This document shows positions 33,865 to 43,959 of a DNA stretch of 64,000 nt, piece after piece; position 1 is the first letter of the stretch; each line of letters starts with the position of its first letter. Both the position numbers and the translations under genes were made by a program. The DNA comes from Amphibalanus amphitrite (Eukaryota > Arthropoda > Thecostraca > Balanomorpha > Balanidae): positions 129,983 through 193,982 of the forward strand of contig NW_024882777.1 of the NCBI RefSeq assembly GCF_019059575.1, given 5' to 3'. The notes beneath the pieces are model-generated. The model worked only from the letters and a program-made list of their open reading frames with translations, had not been told where the DNA came from and made no database searches.

Positions 33865-36240
33865 CTACGTCATACAAGTACCAAGGCCTCGTGCGTAGGC
33901 ACGGATGCGCGCGGTGCAGTGGAGACTAGGCTGAAAGAAATCCTCGTCTGGATATTTGTTCAGGAACTCATTCACTTGTTTCGGGACTCGTACGCCGAGG
34001 CCGTTCTTCACCGTATCAACCCGTCCAAAAGGTACGTTGAACAAGCCCGTCTGCCTAGAGCGCCGGCCAGGAACACGCAGCGAAAACATAGTCACAAGTA
34101 GCCCACAGTCCAGTCGGCCGGCAAACACAGAGCGTATGAACTTCAGGTCGGTCTGAACAAGTCTAGCTTTGATGGACATACAGTGAAAATGTTGGAGGAG
34201 AGACTCATAGTCCATCGAGCACCGGCTATGTGTCTTGGCGCCTAACCACATCAGGTAACGGTGTTGCAGTCTCTCCAATCTCGCAAGGTGAGTAGGTGCT
34301 GCGCCACTCCAGACGACACTCGCGTATTCCACAACCAATCTGACATGGGCATTGTACGCCGCCATGACTGCCCGGTGATCGAAGTACGGCAGCCGGGTAC
34401 GGTGTGAGACCTGCATGCTGCGCATAAGTAGACCTAGCATGCGGTTGGCCTTGCTCACACAGGCGTCAACATGCGCGCCAAATGTTAGCCTGGAGTCCAG
34501 GATCACACCCAGATCTCTGATCTCCGTACACCGCTCGAGTTCGTGACCATCTAAAAAGTATGATGATGCGATGGGAGATGTACGTAAAGTAAAGGTGATG
34601 GTCTTGCATTTAGCCGGATTGAGCCTAAGATGCCATGTTTTTGACCAGTCACTAAGACGGCTTAGATCAGCCTGAAGAGAGTTGACGTCCGCTGGACATT
34701 GAATTCTGTGGAAAATTTTGACATCATCAGCATATGACAGTGAGCTGGTCTGAAGTTGAGATGGAAGGTCAGCTACATAGCATGTGAAGAGAATCGGACC
34801 GAGAATGCTGCCTTCCGGAACACCAGATTGCACAGGGATCCAGTCCGAGTGCTTGCCATCCAGAATGACCCGCTGATAGCGGTGGCTGAGGTAAGAATCA
34901 ATCCAGCTATATGCAAAACCGGTGATATTAAAAGAGTGCCTAAGCTTGTGTAAAAGTAGCCTATGACTAACACTTGTAAAAGCAGAAGAGTAATCGGTGT
35001 AGATCGTATCGGTTTGCATGCCCTTTGTCAGTGAGACCCAACAGTGATCCATAAAACATGCCAGATTTGTCACGCAAGAACGTTTTGGAAGAAACCCATG
35101 TTGGGAGTCTGGAAGAAAGGGCAGACATGCACGAAGTAAGCCCTCACACACAACTTTTTCCAAGATTTTAGAACTGATTGCCAAAAGTGAGACTGGTCGG
35201 TAGTTTTCTGGGAGTTTTTTGGAACCCTTTTTGAATACCGGAATCACATTAGCCCGCTTCCACGTCGTCGGAAACACTCCGGATCTCACTGACAGTTTAC
35301 ATATGATCTCAAGAGGGACCGCAAGCTCATCCGCACATTCACGCATAATCCTAGCACTTAGTCCGTCCGGTCCACACGCCTTGTGTGGGCTGAGCTGGCG
35401 CAGCAGCTGAGCTACGCGGCCCGCTGGCACTTCAAAAGCAGAGAGGCCTGGGGCGTTTAGAACCGGCGGCTCGGGCAGCGGACCCGCGTGCGGGGCACTG
35501 AATTTAGTTGCAAAACAGGCATTAAATATGTTAGCGCGAGCGAACACATCCGTCGCGACCCGCCCGCCCCACTCGAGCACAGGAGACGCCGATGCATGTG
35601 ACTTCAGTGATTTTACAAAAGACCAGTGTCGTTTCGGGTTGTCTTTAAACTCTCGTATTAACCCTAGTAGGTATGAGCGGTAGCTTTGATCGGCCTGTCG
35701 CTTGAAATCAGCTCTGGCAGCGGAGTGGGCCCGAATGTTCTCTTCAGTCGGACTGACTTTCTTACGCTTTTGAGCCATCTCCTTACGTTTAAGGAGGTCA
35801 CGAACAGTCCTATCATACCAGGGTGGGTACTTTCTACGCAGCTCTACCAAAGGTACAAAGTCCTGAATAGCGGCAAAAGTAAGATCGTAGAACATCATTG
35901 TCGCATCGTTCACATTAAAATCCCACAGCACACTCCACGGAAGCAGTCTCAGCGACTGCCGCAGAGCAGCAAAGTCCGCACGCTTGTAGTTGTACACTCT
36001 GGTCCTGGTCACCCGGGGCGGGACACCCAGATCCACCGTGAACCGAGTTTCTACCGCCTCGTGGTCAGCGTCGAAGATCTTATCACGGACCCGGGAGTGG
36101 GCCGCGCCACCACGAGTCACCACAAGGTCCAGAAAATTGCCGCCACGCGTCGGAGCCGTCACCGATTGCTCCGCCTCGCATGTAGTGAGCGCGTCGATGA
36201 ACAGCTCGGCGCGGGCGGTGCGGCTATAATTACAATAAGT
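33865..36240 (-). CDS. LINE ORF2 fragment: endonuclease C-terminus plus reverse transcriptase
   Basis: Uninterrupted frame of about 790 codons ending with TAG at 33865. No genuine ATG start is visible: the frame runs in from the truncated 5' end, so residue numbers below count from the GTG at 36162. Residues about 5-16 (PTRGGNFLDLVVT) are the last motif of an APE-type endonuclease. The reverse transcriptase follows, with NYRPVSLL near 320, YTDYSSAF near 388 (first catalytic Asp), SGVPEGS near 446 and YADD near 477 (catalytic Asp pair). A thumb region and a C-terminal segment typical of CR1/Jockey-group elements follow. Oddities are Glu instead of the usual Gln in the VPQG motif and Thr instead of Asp at the end of the AFD motif. 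With most of the endonuclease lost, this copy cannot be autonomous, yet no stop or frameshift has accumulated, suggesting recent insertion. Confidence 0.92.
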   Translation of the reverse strand, partial: TYCNYSRTARAELFIDALTTCEAEQSVTAPTRGGNFLDLVVTRGGAAHSRVRDKIFDADHEAVETRFTVDLGVPPRVTRTRVYNYKRADFAALRQSLRLLPWSVLWDFNVNDATMMFYDLTFAAIQDFVPLVELRRKYPPWYDRTVRDLLKRKEMAQKRKKVSPTEENIRAHSAARADFKRQADQSYRSYLLGLIREFKDNPKRHWSFVKSLKSHASASPVLEWGGRVATDVFARANIFNACFATKFSAPHAGPLPEPPVLNAPGLSAFEVPAGRVAQLLRQLSPHKACGPDGLSARIMRECADELAVPLEIICKLSVRSGVFPTTWKRANVIPVFKKGSKKLPENYRPVSLLAISSKILEKVVCEGLLRACLPFLPDSQHGFLPKRSCVTNLACFMDHCWVSLTKGMQTDTIYTDYSSAFTSVSHRLLLHKLRHSFNITGFAYSWIDSYLSHRYQRVILDGKHSDWIPVQSGVPEGSILGPILFTCYVADLPSQLQTSSLSYADDVKIFHRIQCPADVNSLQADLSRLSDWSKTWHLRLNPAKCKTITFTLRTSPIASSYFLDGHELERCTEIRDLGVILDSRLTFGAHVDACVSKANRMLGLLMRSMQVSHRTRLPYFDHRAVMAAYNAHVRLVVEYASVVWSGAAPTHLARLERLQHRYLMWLGAKTHSRCSMDYESLLQHFHCMSIKARLVQTDLKFIRSVFAGRLDCGLLVTMFSLRVPGRRSRQTGLFNVPFGRVDTVKNGLGVRVPKQVNEFLNKYPDEDFFQPSLHCTARIRAYARGLGTCMT

Positions 36241-36272
36241 CTAGTGCTGTTATACGATAGATTACTTGGGAG

Positions 36273-36526
36273 CAGGGGCGCGGGAACTACTCTCCGACTG
36301 GGGGGGCACACCATTATAGAGATTAACCTAGGGTACCCCCAAATCTAGTTTTCTCACCGGTTTTAGGCCACTTATTTTTCACCCCTCGGCTTTTTCAACA
36401 AAAAAAGAAAACATTTGCAAAACAAGTGTGGTATTCCGTCTCAAAGCTGTGGGGGCACCGCCCCCACGGCCCCAGAGTTGGGGGGGGCAAGCTGCCCCCA
36501 CTGCCCCCCCGGCTCCCGCGCCTATG
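36273..36526. mobile_element. hAT-like MITE H3, perfect 8-bp duplication
   Basis: The termini CAGGGGCGCGGGAAC and ...GCTCCCGCGCCTATG are inverted repeats. CTTGGGAG is duplicated exactly outside (36265-36272 and 36527-36534). The interior has GGGGGCAAGCTGCCCCC palindromes and no coding frame. It lies 32 bp from the LINE 5' junction. Confidence 0.9.
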
Positions 36527-36534
36527 CTTGGGAG

Positions 36535-37014
36535 CTGACATACCAGATATGAATGCATCTCATTGCGTGTTAGGACAATTCACTCAACATTTTTGTATAA
36601 TTTAGCAGCAGGTTCACCAAGTCATGAACGTCACCAAGAGGAACAACTTCAACGGCGTCAGTCCATCCAGCCTCCAAGCTATCGCTTTTATTCTAGATCA
36701 TCAGTTGACCCATCAATATTTTGGTGACGGTTGATCGTATCTCCCGGGCCGCCCTGGCACAGATCTAAACTGCTGCAGCGCGCAGAACCGCTCAACCGGT
36801 GTCCGTCCCCGAGAAACGCGGAAATTCTCCGGACCGGGAGACGGAGACTCGCGACGAATACAAAGCTCCTGCCAGTCTGTTGTCTTATTGAATCGAAATT
36901 TATTTATGTTGGTAATCTGGCCAAATGTTTGGCACGTGCCCAGAACGCACAGCACCGCCGTGACCGGTCAGCCGCGCCCAACGAGCCCATCGATGGCGAC
37001 GGAGCGCGACGACG
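36535..37014. other. Spacer, nothing recognised
   Basis: Mixed composition leading into the purine-rich repeat. No motif-bearing open frame. Confidence 0.5.
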
Positions 37015-37500
<486 letters not shown>

Positions 37501-37967
37501 AGGATAGGAAGCACACGTTTCGCCAGGCCGGCCAATCCCGCCAGTCAATTAGCCGCAGCACACCGCCAGAAAACTGATCTCCAGTGCGGGAGTCTGAATT
37601 GGTCGGATGGTTCACAGACCTTCACCCTCGCGGTGGAACCACCAAAACAAAAGTGGTGGCGCACCCTCTTAGCCAGTCAGTCAGGGTAGTCATGGCTTTG
37701 GTTACCAGTATAACGATTGTAACTAAGTCGAAGGTGATCACTGCGGAAACGAATTAAAAATCACTTGACTCTAAACCATCTCTAATCTAGGATTTTTTCA
37801 TACCGTTGACGTACCGCGTGGTGAATGGCATGGGTCTTCATTGGTGTAACATAAAATACGTAGTTGCAATGCGCAAATTAAGACATGAGCTTGTCTCTAA
37901 AAACCAAATCCATTCTGGTAACAGTGCTTTTGTTAGAACTAGAATCTTCTTGATCTTAACTGGCGGA

Positions 37968-38200
37968 TCTAGAAAGGCGGGCTTGGACGCTGCGGGGAAA
38001 TTCATACGCCAAAAAAAATATCCAAAATCCAAAAATTCATCGTATTTCGATTCCACGCGCACTGCTGTGCAGTTTAATGCAAACTTCTCATAATAAAAGT
38101 AGTTAAATTACGTTTTATTCCTGAAAAAAGCGCAGATTTTCGTCGATTTTGGGCGCTGCGGTGGTATTTGCCTCAAAGCCTCCTCCCCGGATTCGCCAGT
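37968..38200. mobile_element. hAT-like MITE H4, diverged
   Basis: Starts ACTGGCGGATCTAGAAAGGC and ends near GGATTCGCCAGT. The body (GCACTGCTGTGCAGTTTAA, TTTTCGTCGATTTTGGGCGC) matches the MITE at 48524-48777. No 8-bp duplication remains. Confidence 0.65.
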
Positions 38201-38879
38201 CACGACATTGAAAAAAGAAGCTCCTGAATGCTAAGACCGTCACCGTGAATAGAAAAAAGAACACTTGGAATGATTAATTTCACCCCAGATAAATATTAAC
38301 ATGTGGAGTAAATGTGCATGCACAATGTACGAACTTATTCACGTTTGCCAATAAGTTCATGCAGACCGCTGCACTGACGCTCCCATAAGAGTGTTTTGTA
38401 TGTCTGCCTGCATTGGACACTCCCCCTCAACGTAATGTCAGTACCGGGTGATTAGGAGCAGCGTCCCGCCCCATCAGCGCTGATTTACCTTGCCCCTCAT
38501 GCGCCTCACGTCTCGCACTGCCCGCTCACGCCGAGGAGTGAGGACTGAGGAGGCGAGTCGTCGCTCATTTTTCTGCGTCCTTGATTATCCTCCATAACAC
38601 CTGGCTTATCCAAAAATATCCCGTGTTATATCCAGCGTAGGTAAAGGTATGCTCTCGTAGCAGTCATCTCTAGAAATTAGTGGTTATCAACGGTAAAGAT
38701 GGCAAGGTGACGGTGTTTAGAAGACAGACTAGATAAAGCGGACATAAAATGAGGCGATTTCTTTAGTAAGTACGTGTAAAGCAAAGCCGATGATAAGCGA
38801 TACCTCAGCGGGCGGTCGCGGGCGGTCGCGGGCGGGGCGCGCAGTCGCGTCGGCTCCGGAGGGCCGCGCCGGCCGCGCT

Positions 38880-38911
<32 letters not shown>

Positions 38912-38956
38912 GCCGGTCTCCAGTGGGTGACGGTGATCTGTCCGTGCGCCGGCGAC
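38201..38956 (+). promoter_or_regulatory. Upstream region and CpG-rich leader of Beat-like gene
   Basis: The last 150 bases before the ATG are very CpG-rich. GCGGTCGCGG is repeated at about 38811-38835, and an uninterrupted (CCG)n tract lies at about 38881-38911. This could be a CpG-type promoter or a 5' untranslated exon. I cannot place the transcription start or a TATA box with confidence. Confidence 0.4.
38881..38911 (+). repeat. (CCG)n trinucleotide repeat in leader
   Basis: About ten perfect CCG units 46 bp upstream of the Beat-like start codon. Such tracts are length-unstable. Confidence 0.85.
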
Positions 38957-39002
38957 ATGGTGGTGCTCTCGGTGCTGCTCGCGTCGCTCTGCTGCCTGCC
39001 AG
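38957..39002 (+). CDS. Beat-like Ig protein, exon 1 (signal peptide)
   Basis: ATG in a favourable context (G at -3, G at +4) opens 15 codons, MVVLSVLLASLCCLP, plus one base, followed by a GTGGGT splice donor at 39003. The hydrophobic core LSVLLASLCCL is a typical signal peptide. The leftover single base (phase 1) joins in frame to the Ig exon at 63535, giving ...LPAGEPLRMV. The mature protein is expected to be secreted or membrane-attached, like other Beat proteins, which act in axon guidance by binding Sidestep-family receptors. The link to the distant exon is inferred from matching phase, signal-peptide logic, strand and the absence of any other candidate, not from transcript data. Confidence 0.68.
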
Positions 39003-39754
39003 GTGGGTGCGCGCTCCCGGCTGACCAGCGGGGTCATTTCATGTTTGCTCTGTGGGGCCAGTCTACGCACTCATTTCTTCCATAGGTCTGACATTCCCTC
39101 AGTTGTCCCTTGGAGTCAGTTAACCCGTACCCTCAGCTGCCTTGCAGTGCCTCCCCACGTTCTCTCCTGACACGCGGAGGAAGATATCCCTGGCCCTGCC
39201 AACTAGCTTAGCTCGCTCTCCGAGGCCGACTGTATTGCAGACGTTTATGCTGTTCTTCTTGTCCGACTGCTGCCGGTCATGCCTTTGGTGAAGACGAGGA
39301 CGTGCTCTTATCTGGGATTCATCTCGGTGAATCATAGGACACTCCCTAAAAAGACAGACCAAGAGTGTGCTGGTGTAGGTATCTCGTTGTGGGATCACCT
39401 ACCCCACCTTGATCGCACCCACACAAAGAAGAGCTGTTCAACCATCTCCCATCAAGAGAACAGTCCTAATGCTGTTACCGCTATCTCCACTGCAGTCTGC
39501 AGCTTACTTCTCGCCGCGCGTCTCTTGGTTATGGTCTGTGTTGGTGCTCTTGTGGGAGATACGGAATCGCTGAGGCAGAGAAGAGGTAATTTACTATAAT
39601 TTGTATTAGCTTCGGGCTACACTGAGGAAAAATTGTTAAAACCAAATATTTTGTTTTTATTGAGTTGCCTTGTTCACTGGTTTGAAATATGAAATATGAT
39701 TTTGTATGGTATTTTTATATTTTCATATTTCAGATATGTAACCCCAGTAAACAT

Positions 39755-40003
39755 GCCGACGTCGGCCCGACGTCGGCCGACGTCGGGGTGACGTCGGCAA
39801 CTCGGCATCGGCATGCCGACGTCGGCCCGACGTCGGTCCAACCTCGGCACGACGTCGGCTGGATGTCGGATATGCCCGCATGTTCCGACGTCCAGCCGAG
39901 GTCCAGCCGACGTCGGGCCGACGTCGGACCGAGATCAATTGCTGAGGTCCAGCCAACGTCGGGCCGACGTCGGGGCGACATCGGACCGACATCGGCCGCT
40001 GTT
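39755..40003. repeat. ACGTCGG palindromic minisatellite, array 1
   Basis: Built from CCGACGTCGG palindromes spaced 10-20 bp, often preceded by CATGCCGACGTCGGCCCGAC. The orientation is near-symmetrical, so both strands give similar translated frames. Confidence 0.88.
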
Positions 40004-40189
40004 TTGACCGTTAAAATAATACAAAATACATGTTTCATGTTTCATAAAGAGCTGTGTTGTCCCAGTGGCCAGTCGGTATTCAAAATATCCTCAGGAAACT
40101 CAAATCTTCCTCCACGCCGCAACCCCCTGATGCGGATCCTGGACGGGAAACTTTATCCCATTTGGGATTGCCCGTAAGCCGAGCTCGCC

Positions 40190-40560
40190 CGTAGCCGGGT
40201 GCGGTGAGTGATTGGGGGCTACTCGGCCTATCCTTTGGTCAGGCTCAGCCCCGGCAACTCACCAGGGCCGGGCCCAGTTCATATAGAAAGGCCAGTCGGC
40301 AAGTGTCACTTTGCCAAAGTGCCACTTATCAAAGGGACACTTTGGGAAACGTTGGTGCAGGTGTGTAAGAGTGGCTATATGAATCCATTGTGGGGTCGCC
40401 CTCCAATAAGTGTCACGTAACAGCAATGGGACCAGGGACTCTATATGAACTGGACCCGGGTGCTCGCCAAGAAGACCAATGTCTCCATCCTATGATCCTT
40501 CCGGCTCTGAAATGGTCTTGTCAGACCGAAAGGACATAACCCAACAAAACAAACTAAATT
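40190..40560 (+). mobile_element. SINE-like repeat copy, split by a MITE
   Basis: Segments CCGTAGCCGGGTGCGGTGAG, GGCTCAGCCCCGGCAACTCA, GACCAATGTCTCCATC, CGGCTCTGAAATGGTCTTGT and the A-rich end CCCAACAAAACAAAC occur in the same order as in the copy at 25035-25235. That copy lacks the piece at 40268-40457, which therefore looks like a later insertion. Confidence 0.55.
40268..40457. mobile_element. Small MITE in SINE body
   Basis: The inverted termini GGGCCCAGTTCATATAG and CTATATGAACTGGACCC differ by one base. Internal CACTTTG/CAAAGTG words form a second palindrome (40309-40345). It is absent from the related SINE at 25035. GGG on both sides could be a 3-bp duplication. Confidence 0.68.
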
Positions 40561-40566
40561 CGTTAG

Positions 40567-40641
40567 CTGGCTGCGTGGTGTAGTGGTTTGCGCACTAACC
40601 TCGCGTTCGAATGACAGGGGGTTCGAATCCCATCGCCGGCT
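40567..40641 (+). ncRNA. tRNA-derived segment with A and B boxes (SINE head)
   Basis: The A box TGGTGTAGTGG (40576-40586) and the B box GGTTCGAATCC (40620-40630) are 33 bases apart, as in RNA polymerase III internal promoters. The acceptor arm does not pair fully and no clean anticodon stem forms, so this is a tRNA-derived SINE head rather than a functional tRNA. A second B-box-like GGCTCGAATCC lies at 40693-40703, in a local tandem duplication. Confidence 0.65.
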
Positions 40642-40739
40642 GATGCTTTTGGCGTGTTGTCCCAGTAAACATGCCGATGTCGGCGACTGGGGGGCTCGAA
40701 TCCCGCCGCCGGTTGATATTTTGGGCGCGTTGTCCCAAT

Positions 40740-40965
40740 AAACATGCCGACGTCGGCCCCGTCGGTCCAACGACAAACGATCTCGTCAACCTCGGCAAAC
40801 AATCTCGGCCCGACGTCGGCTCGACGTCGGCTGGACTTCGGCTGGACGTCGGAACATGCGGGCATATCCAACGTCCAGCCGATGTCGGGCCGAGGTTGAA
40901 CCGACGTTGGGCCGACGTCGGGCCGAGCCTCGGCCCGACGTCGGGCCGACGTCGTCATGTTTACT
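40740..40965. repeat. ACGTCGG palindromic minisatellite, array 2
   Basis: Same units as array 1, on the other side of the SINE segment and in mirrored context, ending at CATGTTTACTGGG before the right inverted repeat. Confidence 0.88.
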
Positions 40966-41126
40966 GGGACCATATCTGAAATATGGTTCTGTATCATTCG
41001 TATTTGTGTATTTTCATATTTCAAACCATTCAATAAGGCAACACAATAAAGCCGAAATATTTGGGTTTTTAACGATTATTTTTTTACCTCAGTGTAGCCC
41101 GAAACCAATACGAATTATACCATTTA

Positions 41127-42140
41127 TATCCGAGAAATCGCAGTGATCAAAACTGCAATCACAGCTGAAGCTGAAATTCTACACATCATTTCCGACGCCG
41201 GATATCCTTTACACACTATCCGCCATCCGTGCTCAACACACATCATTATCTCTTGGGTTAGCAGTAATGGCATGAGCGGTGTGCTATGTAGCTTCCAATC
41301 AGTGATGACTACTTGTCAAACGCTGAAGTGGCTGTATTTTTCTTTTCTCTCGTGCGTAAGAAGCAAGGTAATGGCTGGTTCGGGCCGGGTGGGGCCGCTC
41401 GAGCCGGCCTGGCCCGGGCCACACACAGGGGCTCCTGATGTCAATACTCGTATACTGGAAGAAAATGTAAGTTTGAATATCACTCTTACTTATTTATCAT
41501 AGCAAAATGGAATATAAGGCACCAATGTCATCATTTCTTAAATTAAACTGCATTCGCGATTCTTCGGTCAATGGCGCTGTGGAGCCTCAACAGGATCATG
41601 GAATGGCGGGGGCAGATTTTTACACCACCTTCAGCTTGTTGCACCTTCAGGCTACCTCACTATGGGAGATAAGTCGGCTCATGTTTCCCGTTACGAGTAA
41701 TTATCTCATTTACCCTTAGCAAGTCCTACCTTGCATCGCATTCTTATCCACGAAATAACAGTAGCGTAACTTAGGATCAACCTATTCATTTATGACACTC
41801 ACGAAAATGTTGCATATTTTCGTTAGATTGAAGAAATAGATAGAAGTAAGCCCAAGAAACGATGAGTGATGGCTTAGATCATATAAGAAATGAAAAAAAA
41901 ACATCGTTCTTAGGTCATATAAGAACAAATGTGAAATGGCATCGCTGATGTGGAGCCGGGCCGCTCCGGTAAGTTGTACTTGTCTGACAAATATAAGGGA
42001 ATTAACAAAAGCGTTTTGTGCCTCACGCCTCGCAGCGTGCCTCGCCGAGCGATTTTCTTTCGCCAAGATGTGGTGTTGCTGTTAGATCAAATGTGATGTA
42101 ATGCAATATGTACCTATTGTTTGACAAACGAATATGTTAC
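41127..42140. other. Intron segment, nothing recognised
   Basis: AT-rich intronic DNA with one GC-rich patch at 41385-41435. No terminal repeats or motif-bearing frames. Confidence 0.5.
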
Positions 42141-42148
42141 ATGTCACG

Positions 42149-42295
42149 CAGTAGCGGCGGAACACCTTCAATTAAGGGGGACACTGCCGACTTTTGGTCC
42201 CATTCTTTCCATGCAACGCCCGTAGGGCTAATGTTAAAATGCCAAAATCGAAGGGGGCACGGTACCCTGGTGCCCTCCCCGTTCCGCCGCCTATG
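42149..42295. mobile_element. hAT-like MITE H5, 147 bp
   Basis: Termini CAGTAGCGGCGGAAC and GTTCCGCCGCCTATG are inverted repeats. Flanks ATGTCACG (42141-42148) and ATGTCTCG (42296-42303) match at 7 of 8 positions. A second, inverted copy is at 20642-20783. Confidence 0.85.
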
Positions 42296-42303
42296 ATGTC
42301 TCG

Positions 42304-43951
42304 GTCATAATGCAATCTTTAACGTTAATAAATGTTCTAGAAGTTCGACACATACAAAGGAAAGGAGTCTACTCAGTACTCATTATGTTGTCGAGCCGAC
42401 AGAATTGCAGCATGCGGCTGGTGTACTTGGGAATAATTGTGGCTATTTGCTACCGCACCTTTATTTATCACGAAAAGTCATTACTTCGTTTCAAATTTGC
42501 CGACATTTAATACCTCTGAACGACCTTTACCAGTCTTCATTAGTTAGTGCTATGCCTACACGCTTTAAACCAAGCCAGGTTTTATCATCAAGCAACCTTT
42601 TCCGCGAAGGTGAGCCGGAGGACAGCCATTCCAGTGCCCAGCGGACCCTCATACTCTCTCGTCCATTACCGTTTGGGGCATGCGCACTGAGGGTCCCATT
42701 TTCACGCACACATGGAGCCACTGCACCGGGCCGGCTCGGATGGCTGTAATTAACTAATTACAGTCATATTGATACTGTAATCCCACGACAGCCGGGGTCA
42801 ATACGCTGACAAACGACGGGCACGAGCTTAGCGCCGCCAACGTCAAACCGCGGCCTGGGGACGACTGCGGTCAGCGGTTCACGGCGAACCTCAGGCTAGG
42901 GACAGCTGCGGACAACTCCCTTAGCAATGAGCCCTGCCGGCTCGCTGAGATCCCCAGTCCCATGGACGGCTGCAGAACGACCCCATCATTTCCCTAGCCC
43001 CGTGAACACATACTGGTTCACAACGAATCTCAGGAAAGCTGCAGTCTAAAGACCCTTTGTCCTCATGGATCCCCTACGCCTCCGCTGATTCACAGCGAGC
43101 TCCGGCCCGCAGAGCAGCTGAGACATCCTTCTACATATCCCATAAACCCTGTCCATTCACGTCCAACCTAGTCCTACCTTGCCAGACTACGGGCCTCTCT
43201 GCAGCCCACCCACCCCCTGCTCGGTCGGCACGGTCGTCGTGCTTCCATTACGGCCCCCATCCGGCGCGATTGGTTACGAGCGGCCATAGCGGCGGCGCGA
43301 CAAAGCGTTGCATGCCTGAGACGCATATGTAGCGCCGCCGAAGACAACTGCTAATGTGGCGGTGTTGCCGACGCGGCGACAGGCGACAGCCAGTCTGAAG
43401 ACTGTCCGGTGACCACGGCGGTCTCCTGGTGACCGTGGCACGGCGGTGCCATCGCCCATTGTCAACCGTTAACCAGGTGCCAGGAATGACGGTAGATTTT
43501 TCGTAAGAAGTTTTTTTTTTCGTTTACATAGAAGGGCTGAAACGTACTGATTGTGGTGGGTGTGGCGTATATGTAACCAAATGAGTATCCTCTCGCTAGC
43601 AACGTACAGAAAAGAAAAGCAAAACAAGCTTTTCAAACATGAGCTGCGAGACAAAATACCTTGAAAATACCAGCAGAATTGATGCCGATTGGTTCTGGTT
43701 CTCGCAAGGTCCTCTCAAAACATCAGCGCTAAGCTTCTTGCTAAGACTGAAGAAAGCAGACGCTATGGTGTCGTTTGTATCCTATTTTCAGTCATTTCTT
43801 GATTGGATGACGCGCTCAGTGTGTGAACGTTGAGCAGCGCTGTTGCTAAATACGCAGAAAAGCTATCACACGACTCCAATGCAGCTCTCACGAGACTGTG
43901 CCTATGTAATTATAAGTGTCTGTTGAGTTCTCCCTAATAACAATATTTTGA
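42304..43951. other. Intron segment, nothing recognised
   Basis: GC-richer at 42790-43450. I find no repeat termini and no supported gene; short open frames lack motifs. Confidence 0.5.
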
Positions 43952-43959
43952 GTGGAAAT

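Larger units (their letters stand above)
33535..36240 (-). mobile_element. 5'-truncated Jockey/CR1-group LINE
   Basis: On the minus strand the element starts abruptly at 36240 inside the endonuclease domain. It contains a long reverse-transcriptase frame and a 300-bp 3' region with a (CA)n tract. It ends in a short tandem of AATAAACA units (TGTTTATT on the plus strand, 33536-33560), a 3' tail type common in Jockey-superfamily LINEs. Flanks CCAGTGCTCTTAC (33522-33534) and CTAGTGCTGTTAT (36241-36253) match at 10 of 13 positions and may be a decayed target-site duplication. 5' truncation with a repeat tail is the usual outcome of target-primed reverse transcription. Confidence 0.88.
39594..41121. 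mobile_element. TIR element carrying ACGTCGG satellite
   Basis: The left end (TATAATTTGTATTAGCTTCG, then GGGCTACACTGAGG) and the right end (reverse of CCTCAGTGTAGCCCGAAACC then ATACGAATTATACC) form inverted repeats of roughly 150-170 bp, reaching CCCAGTAAACATGCCGAC on each side. ATTTA outside both ends (39589-39593, 41122-41126) may be a 5-bp target duplication. The interior has two arrays of ACGTCGG palindromes, a SINE body and a tRNA-like segment, and no coding frame. The superfamily is not assigned. Confidence 0.7.

Noticed and set aside
35686..36348. 220-codon plus-strand frame
   Set aside because: It lies antisense to the LINE reverse-transcriptase frame and is its shadow.
39120..39590. 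Possible processed gene fragment after Beat exon 1
   Set aside because: Open frames on both strands were read for motifs and none matched a family; splice sites and a poly(A) tail are absent.
40567..40641. Functional tRNA gene
   Set aside because: A and B boxes are present but the acceptor arm and anticodon stem do not pair properly, and it lies in a repeat context.
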